Positions 8,894 to 16,788 of a stretch of 64,000 nucleotides of DNA are shown piece after piece. The stretch is from Nocardia iowensis (GTDB taxonomy: Bacteria > Actinomycetota > Actinomycetes > Mycobacteriales > Mycobacteriaceae). The stretch spans positions 3,286,001 through 3,350,000 of the forward strand of contig NZ_CP078145.1 in the NCBI RefSeq assembly GCF_019222765.1, read 5' to 3'. Numbering within the stretch: position 1 is the stretch's first letter; each line of letters begins with the position of its first letter. Position numbers and translations under genes: made by a program. The notes under the pieces were generated by a model. The model did not search any database. It saw only the letters and a program-made list of their open reading frames with translations, and had not been told where the DNA came from.

Positions 8894-9238
8894 TCACGGC
8901 CCCTTCAGTGGATCGTGGCCGACCGACATCAGCCGGTGCCGCCAATGCGCTTGTCCGGCAACCGGTTCCAGATCCGATCGGCGGGCGGCGGACACCTCGT
9001 CCACCACCGCTCGCATCGCCTCGATGTCCTCGGCGACCAGATCGGTCCGGCGTTTACCGAGAATGGCCAGTACCCGCTGGCCGAGCGGTGGCCCCGAGCG
9101 GTCCGGCAATGCTTCAGCGTCCGGACCGGCGCTTTCGGTGCGCAGCCAATCCCGCAACTCGCGGGAGGACATGTTCACGACGCGATGGAACTCATCCCAC
9201 AAATCGTCGTCGACGTGGGTTTCCGCCAACGTGCTCAC
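8894..9238 (-). CDS. DUF3140 domain protein
   Basis: A 114-residue soluble protein that fits the DUF3140 family: DLWDEFHRVVNMSSRELRDWL at the N terminus, VLAILGKRRTDL in the middle and WRHRLMSVGHDPLK at the end. The function is unknown. The start is GTG 9238 with no obvious ribosome binding site. The stop lies two bases from the start of the Rv2629-like gene, so this is the first gene of a two-gene operon. Confidence 0.88.
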   Translation of the reverse strand: MSTLAETHVDDDLWDEFHRVVNMSSRELRDWLRTESAGPDAEALPDRSGPPLGQRVLAILGKRRTDLVAEDIEAMRAVVDEVSAARRSDLEPVAGQAHWRHRLMSVGHDPLKGP

Positions 9239-9330
9239 CCCGTTTCGAATAGCGTTCGGAGATCATCCGGGCGCCTGTCGACTACCCGGAAGATCCGCAG
9301 CAAAACCTGAGGCTCCGGTGGGGAATCCGG

Positions 9331-10287
9331 CTACCCGCCGGGAGAATTCAGCAGCGGGCGGCGCAACTCGGTGACGGCGATGCGGGCGGCTTCGGCGATC
9401 GCGGCGTCGACGACGGGCAGGTGCGGGTTGGCACGGGCGGCGCGGGTGAATACCGCCACCGCGACGGGGTGCTCCTCAGGGAACTCCACTACCGCGACCT
9501 CATTGCGAATCGCGCCGATGGTGCCGGTCTTGCCCGCGACGGACACGCTGCGGTGTGGGAACGCGGCGGCGATGCGATGCGGCCAGATCTGCTGGCGCAT
9601 AACCGATTGGACGAATTCTGTCTGCTCCGTGGACAGCACGGTCCCGGCCCAGACGGCACCCAGGAAGCGGGTCATTTCCTCGGGTGTCGTCGCACTCGCG
9701 TACGCCGGATCGTAGGCCGATACCGACCATGCCGCGTCATTGTCGGCCAGTGCCGCGAAGGCTTCGGCGGTGGTGTGGGTGTCGGTGTCGCGAACCAGGC
9801 TGTGGTGCACGTCGGCGGTGCCGCCGACCACCCGGGTCTCGGTGAGTCCTACCTCGGTGAGCAGGTCATCGACGGCGGCCAGGCCGACCTCGCCGAGCAG
9901 CACATCGGCCGCGGCATTGTCGGACACCGTCATCATCGACTTCGCCAGGTCGCGGCGGCTGAGGGTCACCGGGTCGAGCAGTGCGGCAATTCCGGTCGGC
10001 CCCGGCGTGCAGTCGGCGGGATCCACCGTGAGCTGCGCGAGGGGATCGATCCGCCCGGTCTCGACGAACCGGCAGAACGCGACGAACAGTGGCAGCTTGT
10101 AGACCGATGCCGTGACCACGCGGGCTCGGCCGTCGACACTGATCTCGGCCGCGGAGTCGTCACACCGGCGGGCGTGCAGCCAGCCGGTGCATCCGGCGTC
10201 GGCGAAGACCGCGCGGATGCGGTCCACCGCCGTGCGCTCACCCATCGGGGCGCCCTTCGCCGAATCGCTGCGTGATGTTCTGCTCAT
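9331..10287 (-). CDS. Class A beta-lactamase-like serine hydrolase, no signal peptide
   Basis: A 318-residue protein with the penicillin-recognising core: SVYK (SxxK nucleophile motif, near residue 61), SDN (near 122) and KTGT (near 253). It lacks two features of working class A beta-lactamases: there is no N-terminal export signal, and no ExxLN motif is visible between SDN and KTGT. It is therefore better called a beta-lactamase-like serine hydrolase (Beta-lactamase2 family) acting in the cytoplasm. ATG 10287 overlaps the stop of the LysR gene as ATGA, so the two are coupled. Confidence 0.85.
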   Translation of the reverse strand: MSRTSRSDSAKGAPMGERTAVDRIRAVFADAGCTGWLHARRCDDSAAEISVDGRARVVTASVYKLPLFVAFCRFVETGRIDPLAQLTVDPADCTPGPTGIAALLDPVTLSRRDLAKSMMTVSDNAAADVLLGEVGLAAVDDLLTEVGLTETRVVGGTADVHHSLVRDTDTHTTAEAFAALADNDAAWSVSAYDPAYASATTPEEMTRFLGAVWAGTVLSTEQTEFVQSVMRQQIWPHRIAAAFPHRSVSVAGKTGTIGAIRNEVAVVEFPEEHPVAVAVFTRAARANPHLPVVDAAIAEAARIAVTELRRPLLNSPGG

Positions 10288-11159
10288 CGCAGTCGCTCCC
10301 GGTACAGGACTCGATCGACCGCGTCGGCGTGAACATCGGCCCCGGGCCTGCGGATGACGCGCAGCCGCAAGGCGATCGCCTGCGGAGCCATGCGCAACCA
10401 GGTAACACCCGGGGTGGGGGAGGGCGGGGTCGTGGTGAGCCCGAAGCTCGTACCGGCGGCGACCGCGGCGAGCGTGGCGCGGTCGTCGCGGGCTACCACG
10501 GTGGGCGCGTCAAGCCCGCGTTCCCGCAGCAGGTCGAGCACGGTGTCGAAGGCGGGCGGATTGGTGGCGCGCGGTGGGTGGGCGAAGCTCAGGCCCGCCA
10601 GCATCGGGAAGGTGGGGCGTTCGGCGACGGCGCTGCGGTGATCCGACGGTACGACCAGCCAGCGCGGCACCTTCACGACGGGCCCGGTCGCGATGCCGTC
10701 GACCAGGGCCGGGTGCTCGATCACCGCCACGTCGTGCAGTCCCGCGCGGACATCGGTGACGAGGTCGACGGTCGCGCCCACCGTGGTGGACACCGCCGCG
10801 CCCGCGCCGACCGTCGACCGCAATGCGGTCACGCAGGCCGTGATCACCCGGTCCGGCAGGGCGGCGGTCGCTCCCCAGTGCACCGCGCCACGGGCATTCG
10901 CGATGCGCTGGGACTCGGCGAGCAACTGCTCGGCGTCGTCGACGAGCAGTCGGGCCCGGGGCAGCAGTTGCAGGCCCGCCGAGGTGAGTACCGCGCCCTG
11001 GCGGGTGCGATGGATGAGCTCGACGCCCAGCTGCCGTTCGAGACGGCGCAGTCCCTGCGAAAGCGGTGGTTGGGTCATCTCCAGCGCGGCCGCTGCCCTG
11101 CCGAAATGTCCCTCGTCCGCGATGGCGACGAAGAAGCGAAGGTGGCGGACCAGATCCAT
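10284..11159 (-). CDS. LysR family transcriptional regulator
   Basis: A 291-residue LysR regulator. The N-terminal helix-turn-helix is clear (DLVRHLRFFVAIADEGHFGRAAAALEMTQPPLSQGLRRLE within residues 2-45) and is followed by a periplasmic-binding-like effector domain. It is coupled to the serine hydrolase (4-base overlap) and faces away from the two class A beta-lactamases across 165 bases. This resembles the ampR/ampC arrangement, so control of those genes is plausible but inferred. Confidence 0.92.
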   Translation of the reverse strand: MDLVRHLRFFVAIADEGHFGRAAAALEMTQPPLSQGLRRLERQLGVELIHRTRQGAVLTSAGLQLLPRARLLVDDAEQLLAESQRIANARGAVHWGATAALPDRVITACVTALRSTVGAGAAVSTTVGATVDLVTDVRAGLHDVAVIEHPALVDGIATGPVVKVPRWLVVPSDHRSAVAERPTFPMLAGLSFAHPPRATNPPAFDTVLDLLRERGLDAPTVVARDDRATLAAVAAGTSFGLTTTPPSPTPGVTWLRMAPQAIALRLRVIRRPGADVHADAVDRVLYRERLR

Positions 11160-11324
11160 GCGGTCATTGAACCAGCAGGTTTCGCCGAGCCGGCGCTGCC
11201 GCCGGGACGCGGTCGGTGTCCCTGCCGTCCCGTTCGCGGTGACCTGCGACGATAGTCGGATCGACTCGCCCGCGGCAGGGTCGGGTATTGGTCTCGGACG
11301 CGGTGGCGCTGCTGTGCTGAGGCG

Positions 11325-12275
11325 GTGAATTTCTCAGCACCTGCCCACCGTGCCCCGCTCCTCCGCAGACGATGCCTCGCCGCGATCCTGGCGGTCTCCG
11401 CGCTGTCGTTCGCCACGGCGTGCGATTCTCGGTCCGACACGACGGTCGCCCAGACCAGCGCTACCGCACCCGCCGCCAGCCAGCCCTTCGCCGACCTGGA
11501 GACGAAAGCCGGTGCGCGGCTCGGTGTGTACGCGATCGATACCGGCACCGGCCGCAGCGTCGTCTATCGGGACGGCGAGCGGTTCCCGATGGCCTCCACC
11601 TTCAAGGGCCTCGCCTGTGGTGCCCTGCTGCGCGATCACTCACTCGCTTCGGGCTACTTCGATCAGGTGATCCACTACCCCCGAACCGATCTCGTCGAGT
11701 ACTCGCCGGTGACCGAGCAGCATGTCGATAGCGGGATGACCGTCGCCGAGCTGTGCCACGCCGCCATTACCGTCTCCGACAACACGGCGGGCAATCAGAT
11801 CCTGAAACTGCTCGGCGGCCCCGGCGGCTTCACCGCGTTCCTCCGGTCGATCGGTGACGACATCTCGCGGCTGGACCGCTGGGAAACCGAGTTGAACACC
11901 GCCATCCCCGGCGATGTCCGCGATACCACCGCGGCCGCCGCACTGGCCGCCGACTACCGCACCCTCGTCCTCGGGGACACTCTCGCCGAACCCGAACGCG
12001 AGCAACTGAAGCAGTGGCTCATCGCCAACACCACCGGCGGCAAACGCATCCGCGCCGGTCTGCCCGCGGACTGGACCATCGGCGACAAGACAGGAAGCCC
12101 CGCTTACGGATCCGCTCTCGACGTCGCCATCGCCTGGCCGCCCGGCCGCGCGCCGCTGGTCATTGCGGTCCTCACCACCAAATCCGAGCAGAATGCCGAA
12201 CCCGACAATGCCCTCGTCGCCGAAGCAGCCCGGGCCGCGGTCGCGGAGCTCGGGGTCACCTCGGGGGCGCGATGA
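11325..12275 (+). CDS. bla: Class A beta-lactamase, putative lipoprotein
   Basis: A 316-residue class A serine beta-lactamase that should hydrolyse penicillins and some cephalosporins outside the membrane. All catalytic motifs are present: STFK (near residue 89), SDN (near 149), ETELN matching E166-xx-LN (near 186) and KTGS (near 250). The N terminus has an arginine-rich head, a hydrophobic stretch and an ATAC lipobox-like cysteine (near residue 33), so it is probably a lipoprotein. The start is GTG 11325 after GAGG. Its stop overlaps the next beta-lactamase gene as ATGA. It resembles the Nocardia AST/FAR chromosomal enzymes. Confidence 0.93.
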   Translation: MNFSAPAHRAPLLRRRCLAAILAVSALSFATACDSRSDTTVAQTSATAPAASQPFADLETKAGARLGVYAIDTGTGRSVVYRDGERFPMASTFKGLACGALLRDHSLASGYFDQVIHYPRTDLVEYSPVTEQHVDSGMTVAELCHAAITVSDNTAGNQILKLLGGPGGFTAFLRSIGDDISRLDRWETELNTAIPGDVRDTTAAAALAADYRTLVLGDTLAEPEREQLKQWLIANTTGGKRIRAGLPADWTIGDKTGSPAYGSALDVAIAWPPGRAPLVIAVLTTKSEQNAEPDNALVAEAARAAVAELGVTSGAR

Positions 12276-13219
12276 GTCGTGTCAGCCCGTCGTCCACTGA
12301 ACCACCGGTCATTACTCGACGTGCGCTACTGGGGGCGATGGCGCTGTGGTCATTGGCCGGATGCACCGGAGGCGCGACGACCGCACCATCATCGGATCGC
12401 GCCGATACCCCGGCTCTGCCCACTGCCTCGGATGATCGCCATGTTCGTCTGGTCGAGTTGGAGGGACGGTACGAGGCGCGATTAGGGGTGTTCGCACTGG
12501 CCACCGGTACCGGCGCGACCATCGCGCACCGTGCGGACGAACGATTCGCGTTCTGCTCGACTTTCAAAGGGCTGGCGGCTGCGGCGGTCCTGCATCGTAA
12601 TCCGCTGTCGCACTTGGGCACTCTCGTCCGCTACACCGAAGCCGATCTGATGAAGAGCGCCGTCATCACCCGGCAGCACGTTGCCACGGGTATGACGATT
12701 CGCCAGCTGTGCGACGCGGCGGTTCGCTACAGCGACGGCACGGCGGGCAATCTGCTGCTGCGCGATCTCGGGGGTCCGGCCGAACTGACGGGATACGCGC
12801 GCAGCCTCGGCGACACGGTCACCCGGATGGACCGGATCGAACCGACAATCGCCGAGGCCGTCCCCGGCGACCCGAGGGACACCACGTCCCCGCGCGCCTT
12901 CGGCAGCGATTACCAGAAAATTCTGCTGGGGGAGACGCTGCCGCCCGAGCAGCGCGCTTTCCTGCGCGATCTGCTGGAACGCAATGCGACTCCCGCAGGG
13001 GCCCAACGCATTCGGGCCGGTGTACCGCAGGGATGGACGGTCGCGGACAAGACCGGCACCGGTGATTACGGCACGCTGAACGACATCGCGATCGTCTGGC
13101 CGCCACAGTCCGCACCCCTTGTCATCGCGATCATGTCCAACAAGGCCGACCGGGACGCCAAGTATGAACCGTCGCTCCTCGCCGAGGCCGCCGCGTATGT
13201 CGTGGCCACGCTCACGTGA
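12272..13219 (+). CDS. Second class A beta-lactamase (BlaC-like), altered active site
   Basis: A 315-residue paralogue of the preceding gene, translationally coupled to it. The N terminus is a twin-arginine lipoprotein signal (TRRALLG, then LAGC). STFK (near residue 90) and KTGT (near 250) are intact. The SDN motif is SDG, as in M. tuberculosis BlaC. The omega-loop keeps the glutamate (IEPTIAE) but the asparagine that helps hold the deacylating water (N170) is replaced by alanine. It is therefore either an enzyme with changed turnover or a slow or trapping variant. The PGDPRDTT stretch is standard for the class. Confidence 0.92.
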   Translation: MSRVSPSSTEPPVITRRALLGAMALWSLAGCTGGATTAPSSDRADTPALPTASDDRHVRLVELEGRYEARLGVFALATGTGATIAHRADERFAFCSTFKGLAAAAVLHRNPLSHLGTLVRYTEADLMKSAVITRQHVATGMTIRQLCDAAVRYSDGTAGNLLLRDLGGPAELTGYARSLGDTVTRMDRIEPTIAEAVPGDPRDTTSPRAFGSDYQKILLGETLPPEQRAFLRDLLERNATPAGAQRIRAGVPQGWTVADKTGTGDYGTLNDIAIVWPPQSAPLVIAIMSNKADRDAKYEPSLLAEAAAYVVATLT

Positions 13220-13255
13220 AATACGCGGTCGGTTCGTCAGCCGCCCATAGCATTA

Positions 13256-14197
13256 CTAGATGTTCTGGGCGGTGGTCCACTGGCGGAGTTTGTCGGGGTT
13301 GCGGACGGCCCAGACGCGCATGATGCGATTGTCTGCGATGTCGAACGCGAATACCGACGATGTGGTCTGGTTCCGTTGGACCACCAGGCCCGGCTGGCCG
13401 TTGACCATGCGCTCCAGGATCGTCAAACCTGGTATTCTGCTGGCGAATTCGACGAGATAGCGGGCGATCTGCTCGCCGCCCTCGATCGGGTGCAGCGCGG
13501 CATCGACCAGACCGCCACCATCGGCGATTCCCGTGGCGGCGGGGTCGAGGAGCCCGATGAGCGCGTTGATGTCCTTGGCTTCCCAGGCGAGCTTGAAGTC
13601 ACGGACGACGCGGGCTTGCTCGGCGGTTGGCGTCGCGGGAGGCCGCGAGGCGTCGATGCGGCGGCGGGCCGAGGTGGCCAGCTGGCGGCAAGCCGCCGGG
13701 CTGCGCCCGACGACCTCGGCAATGTCGGCGAACGGGTAGCGAAAGATGTCGTGCAGGATGAACGCGACGCGCTCGGCCGGGGTCATCGATTCGAGCACGA
13801 CGAGAAATGCCATGTTGACCGACTCGTCTAGGGTGACCCGATCGGCTGGGTCGGCGCCGCTACTGGGCGGTCCCTCGCTCCATTCGCCGCGGTCGGGCAG
13901 TGGTTCGGGAACCCATTCGCCCACATAGCGTTCCCGTCGAACGCGTGCCGAGCGGAGCAGATCGAGGCAAATGCGGCCCGCGACCTTCGTCAGCCATCCG
14001 CCAGGGGAATCGATGTCCTGCTGCTGCTTTCGAGACATGGCATACCAGCGGGCATAGGTTTCCTGCACGACGTCCTCGGCATCGGCCAGGGAACCGAGCA
14101 GCCGATAGGCGAGATTGATCAGCTGGCGGCGCTCGCTCAGGATCGCGTCCAGGCTCGGCTCGTGTCGGCCGTCCGCCGGCCCGGGTTCGATGGTCAT
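13256..14197 (-). CDS. ECF sigma factor, ECF41/SigJ group
   Basis: A 313-residue extracytoplasmic-function sigma factor. Region 2 (RQLINLAYRLLGSLADAEDVVQETYARW, about residues 19-47) and region 4 (TPAERVAFILHDIF...IAEVVGRSPAACRQLA) are followed by a SnoaL-like C-terminal domain. That domain carries the ECF41 marks: ADGGG in the first part and NPDKLRQW near the end. In this group the C-terminal domain replaces an anti-sigma factor. I chose ATG 14197 because the sigma domain begins right after it; the frame remains open upstream without homology. The divergent SnoaL gene and the promoter pair between them suggest self-activation and one target. Confidence 0.92.
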   Translation of the reverse strand: MTIEPGPADGRHEPSLDAILSERRQLINLAYRLLGSLADAEDVVQETYARWYAMSRKQQQDIDSPGGWLTKVAGRICLDLLRSARVRRERYVGEWVPEPLPDRGEWSEGPPSSGADPADRVTLDESVNMAFLVVLESMTPAERVAFILHDIFRYPFADIAEVVGRSPAACRQLATSARRRIDASRPPATPTAEQARVVRDFKLAWEAKDINALIGLLDPAATGIADGGGLVDAALHPIEGGEQIARYLVEFASRIPGLTILERMVNGQPGLVVQRNQTTSSVFAFDIADNRIMRVWAVRNPDKLRQWTTAQNI

Positions 14198-14237
14198 GTC
14201 TCGCCGATCCTCCTCTGTCGCATCCGTACACCGATAC

Positions 14238-14262
14238 GACGACACAGCCACTCGGAATGTGA
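14238..14262 (-). promoter_or_regulatory. ECF41-type promoter for the sigma factor
   Basis: Read on the minus strand, TCACA (14262-14258), 16 bases, then CGTC (14241-14238). This fits the known ECF41 promoter pattern (TGTCACA then CGTC at about that spacing). It is the mirror of the promoter at 14278-14302, sharing the ten bases TCACATTCCG. The predicted start of transcription is about 30-35 bases before the sigma ATG. Confidence 0.7.
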
Positions 14263-14277
14263 TGTTTCCGCGGCGCC

Positions 14278-14302
14278 TCACATTCCGGCGGGCGGCGTCG
14301 TC
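14278..14302 (+). promoter_or_regulatory. ECF41-type promoter for the SnoaL-like gene
   Basis: TCACA (14278-14282), 16 bases, then CGTC (14299-14302), pointing at the SnoaL-like gene. Its TCACATTCCG and the opposite copy form a perfect 10-base inverted repeat (14253-14262 with 14278-14287), with a further shared TCGTCG block at the -10 position. Confidence 0.7.
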
Positions 14303-14371
14303 GGAATACCGAACGACAGCGACCGCCGCCAGCAGATCTGGTTGCGGTCGGAATCTCGAACGGAGGATGCG

Positions 14372-14812
14372 ATGACTACCAACGATTCCGAACTCAGGGC
14401 GTTCTTGAAAACCCGCGCCGAGGCCCAGCAGTCGAAGGACATCGATCGACTCATGGAGCACTACGATCCCGACATCGTTTACTACGATGTCGTCCCTCCA
14501 CTCCGGTTCGCGGGGCTCGACGAAGTACGTCGCAACTTTCTGCGGTGGTTCGACGGCTACGAGGGCCCGATCAGCCTCGAAACGCACGACCGGACCCTGG
14601 TGACCAGCGGCGATGTCGCATTCGCGAACATGCTGCACCTGGACTCGGGAACCCGCAAAGGCGGGCTCCAAGCGTCGATATGGGTACGGGAGACCGTGTG
14701 CCTGCGGCGATCGAACGGCGACTGGCTGATCACCCACGAACACGTCTCGATTCCGATCAACCCGGAGAACTTTCAAGTCTGGTTGGCGTCCGAGAAGGAC
14801 CAGCCTGCCTGA
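14372..14812 (+). CDS. SnoaL-like (NTF2 fold) protein, likely ECF41 target
   Basis: A 146-residue single-domain NTF2-like/SnoaL-like protein: an N-terminal helix (LRAFLKTRAEAQQSKDIDRLMEHYDPDIVYYD) and a curved sheet ending WLITHEHVSIPI. Members include small isomerases and ligand-binding proteins; no substrate can be assigned. ATG 14372 follows CGGAGGA at a good distance. The divergent sigma factor carries the same kind of domain at its C terminus, and the promoter at 14278-14302 suggests this gene is its direct target. Its last 40 bases overlap the convergent regulator gene. Confidence 0.85.
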   Translation: MTTNDSELRAFLKTRAEAQQSKDIDRLMEHYDPDIVYYDVVPPLRFAGLDEVRRNFLRWFDGYEGPISLETHDRTLVTSGDVAFANMLHLDSGTRKGGLQASIWVRETVCLRRSNGDWLITHEHVSIPINPENFQVWLASEKDQPA

Positions 14813-15582
14813 CCCTGACGGACGGCAACCTGACCGCCGCGCGCGGACCGGCCCGGGACACCGAGCCGGTCAGCTCGGCTGCGCGCACTGACCTGGGCAT
14901 GCCAGTGCGCCGCGGAGCGGATGATGTCGGTGCTGATCTGTTCGAGGAACTCGGCCGCCGCCGCGAGCCGGGCCCCGGTGGGGTGATCGGCTCCGAAGGC
15001 GTTCACGCCACGCAGTGCGGCCGCGGCGAGGTGCTGGTTGGCGCGGGCGCTGGCCACGACGGTGCGCAAGCCCGCGTCCGCGTCGATGAAGTAGCGCTGG
15101 CGTCTGCTGTTGTCGTCATGGCCGCGCAGGAGCATGCCCTGCTCCTCCAGCAGTCGGATCGCGTGGGCGACGGTGGCCGCGCTGACCTGGAGATGCTGGG
15201 CCAGTTCGGCTGCGGTGCGGCTGCCGGTCTCGGAGGTGTACAAGCAGGCCATGACGCCCGCGGCGGTACGCGGTACGCCGGTCGCGATGAGGGCCGCGGT
15301 GAGATCGCGGACGGTTGCGGCGGCCACTTCGGGTGCGGGGCCGGTGTTCTCGCTGATCGGCGGCGTTTCGGCCGGGCGCGGTTTGCGCCGGGCGCGGTGG
15401 GTTGCCGCGAGTTGTGCCAGGTCCGCGCGGTAGCGACCCGGCCCACCGTTGCGCGCGACCTCGCGGGTGACCGTCGAGGTGGGACGGCCGAGCCGCCGGG
15501 CGATTTCGGCGTGATCCAGACGCTGCGCCAAACCGCTGGCAATCTGCTGCCGGTCGGTTCTGGTCAGTCTGCGTCCTGGCAT
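14773..15582 (-). CDS. Regulator with IS30-like HTH and MarR-like winged helix
   Basis: A 269-residue probable DNA-binding protein. The N terminus (RRLTRTDRQQIASGL...HAEIARRLGRPTSTVTREV, residues 4-42) resembles the helix-turn-helix of IS30-type transposases. The centre (RTAAELAQHLQVSAATVAHAIRLLEEQGML, about 137-168) is a MarR/GbsR-like winged helix followed by RQRYFID. No transposase catalytic domain is present, so this is a regulator and not an insertion element. ATG 15582 abuts an imperfect palindrome that may be its own operator. The long frame upstream of this ATG lacks homology. Confidence 0.82.
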   Translation of the reverse strand: MPGRRLTRTDRQQIASGLAQRLDHAEIARRLGRPTSTVTREVARNGGPGRYRADLAQLAATHRARRKPRPAETPPISENTGPAPEVAAATVRDLTAALIATGVPRTAAGVMACLYTSETGSRTAAELAQHLQVSAATVAHAIRLLEEQGMLLRGHDDNSRRQRYFIDADAGLRTVVASARANQHLAAAALRGVNAFGADHPTGARLAAAAEFLEQISTDIIRSAAHWHAQVSARSRADRLGVPGRSARGGQVAVRQGQAGWSFSDANQT

Positions 15583-15606
15583 TCGGTCAGTATCTATACC
15601 GACCGA
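15583..15606. promoter_or_regulatory. Imperfect palindrome at the start of the dual-HTH regulator
   Basis: A 24-base palindrome with 10 of 12 positions matching (TCGGTCAGTATC against TATACCGACCGA) lies directly against the ATG of the regulator at 15582. Its position suggests autoregulation. Confidence 0.5.
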
Positions 15607-15609
15607 CGA

Positions 15610-15661
15610 TCGTTGCAACGTAACTGCTCTGGCGTGCATTAATCGGCACCGTCGTTGCAAC
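15610..15661. repeat. Paired TCGTTGCAAC repeats
   Basis: Two copies of TCGTTGCAAC (15610-15619 and 15652-15661) each contain the self-complementary octamer GTTGCAAC. They are 42 bases apart, four helical turns, in the space between the dual-HTH regulator and the TIM-barrel gene. They look like paired protein-binding sites. Confidence 0.5.
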
Positions 15662-15792
15662 TCCGAATAGTTGTCTTTACCAGCGGATATGCGTGTCTCG
15701 AACACCGGAGATCGATTGATATGAACTTCGGCCCACTCCTAAGGTTCGGACCAGCCCAGGAACTGGGTGAACAACCTGTGAGGAGCACGCCG

Positions 15793-16788
15793 ATGCGAGC
15801 GCGAGGCATCACTTACGACACCGGCTTCACCCCTAGCGGGCAAAGTACACGGTCCGAGTTCGACTCTGCCGCAGCGCGAATGGAACTGCGCATGATCGCC
15901 GAGGACCTGCACTGCGATGCTGTGCGCATCACCGGTGACGACCCCGAACGCCTGACCGTCGCGGCCCGGCATGCCGCCGACGCCGGTCTGGAGGTCTGGT
16001 TCTCGCCATTTCCCTGCGAACTATCCGCGGAGCAGCTGCTGCCGTACTTCGCCGACTGTGCGGACCGCGCCGCAGCCGTGCGGGCCAATGTGTTCGTCGT
16101 CGGCTGCGAACTGAGTTTGTTCGGCGCCGGTTTCCTGCCCGGCGCCCATACTCTCGCCAGGCTGGAAACCTTCACCAGCGGCGAACTAGGGGTACTGGCC
16201 AGCCTGGCCGATGCCAACGCCCGGCTGAACGCCGCACTGGCCGACGCCGCGGTCGAGGTGCGAAAGCGCTTCCGCGGCAAGCTCACCTACGCCGCTGGAA
16301 CCTGGGAAGACATCGACTGGGCACCCTTCGACATCATCGGTATCGACGCCTACGGCGATCCCGGACACCCCGCCTACCGACAGGGCCTGGAAGCGTTGCG
16401 GGGATTGGGTAAGCCGATCGCGGTGACCGAGGTCGGCTGCTGCACCTATCGAGGCGCCGCCGAACGCAGCGGAATAGGTTGGGACATCATCGATTACGAC
16501 GCCGATCCACCGCACGTCAAAGGCGACTACCTTCGCGACGAGGACGAACCGGTCCGCTATATGCGCGAACTCTTCGACCTCTTCGAGGCGGAGTCGGTCG
16601 ACACCGCGTTCTGGCACACCTTCGCCAGCTTCCAGCTCCCACACAACCCGGACCCGTACTTCGACACCGATCTGGCCTCCTTCGGTGTCTGTAAAGTCAT
16701 GCCGGACAACACTCTTGCTCCCAAGCGCGCCTACCAAGCCCTGGCCGATATTTGTGGTGGCCCGGCCCTACCGGCATCCGTCGAGTAG
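15793..16788 (+). CDS. TIM-barrel glycosidase-like protein ("abortive infection" annotated family)
   Basis: A 331-residue soluble protein of an actinobacterial family often labelled abortive infection protein, without good evidence. The layout is that of a (beta/alpha)8 glycosidase: RGITYDTGF at the start, AVRITGD, VFVVGCELSLFG (a candidate acid/base Glu near residue 109), IIGIDAYGD, and ITEVG-like VTEVGCCTYRG (a candidate nucleophile Glu near 214). A catalytic role is inferred from these positions. ATG 15793 follows AGGAG at a good distance and begins the conserved part; ATG 15721 is an alternative. It overlaps the convergent TetR gene by 21 bases. Confidence 0.75.
   Translation: MRARGITYDTGFTPSGQSTRSEFDSAAARMELRMIAEDLHCDAVRITGDDPERLTVAARHAADAGLEVWFSPFPCELSAEQLLPYFADCADRAAAVRANVFVVGCELSLFGAGFLPGAHTLARLETFTSGELGVLASLADANARLNAALADAAVEVRKRFRGKLTYAAGTWEDIDWAPFDIIGIDAYGDPGHPAYRQGLEALRGLGKPIAVTEVGCCTYRGAAERSGIGWDIIDYDADPPHVKGDYLRDEDEPVRYMRELFDLFEAESVDTAFWHTFASFQLPHNPDPYFDTDLASFGVCKVMPDNTLAPKRAYQALADICGGPALPASVE

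Noticed and set aside
12014-12271. Upstream extension of the second beta-lactamase frame
   Set aside because: The extension lies inside the first beta-lactamase gene; the twin-arginine lipoprotein signal starts at 12272.
14198-14776. Upstream extension of the ECF41 frame
   Set aside because: It runs antisense through the SnoaL-like gene and the promoter pair; the sigma domain begins at ATG 14197.
14773-15582. IS30-family transposase
   Set aside because: Only the helix-turn-helix resembles IS30; there is no DDE catalytic domain and no terminal inverted repeats.
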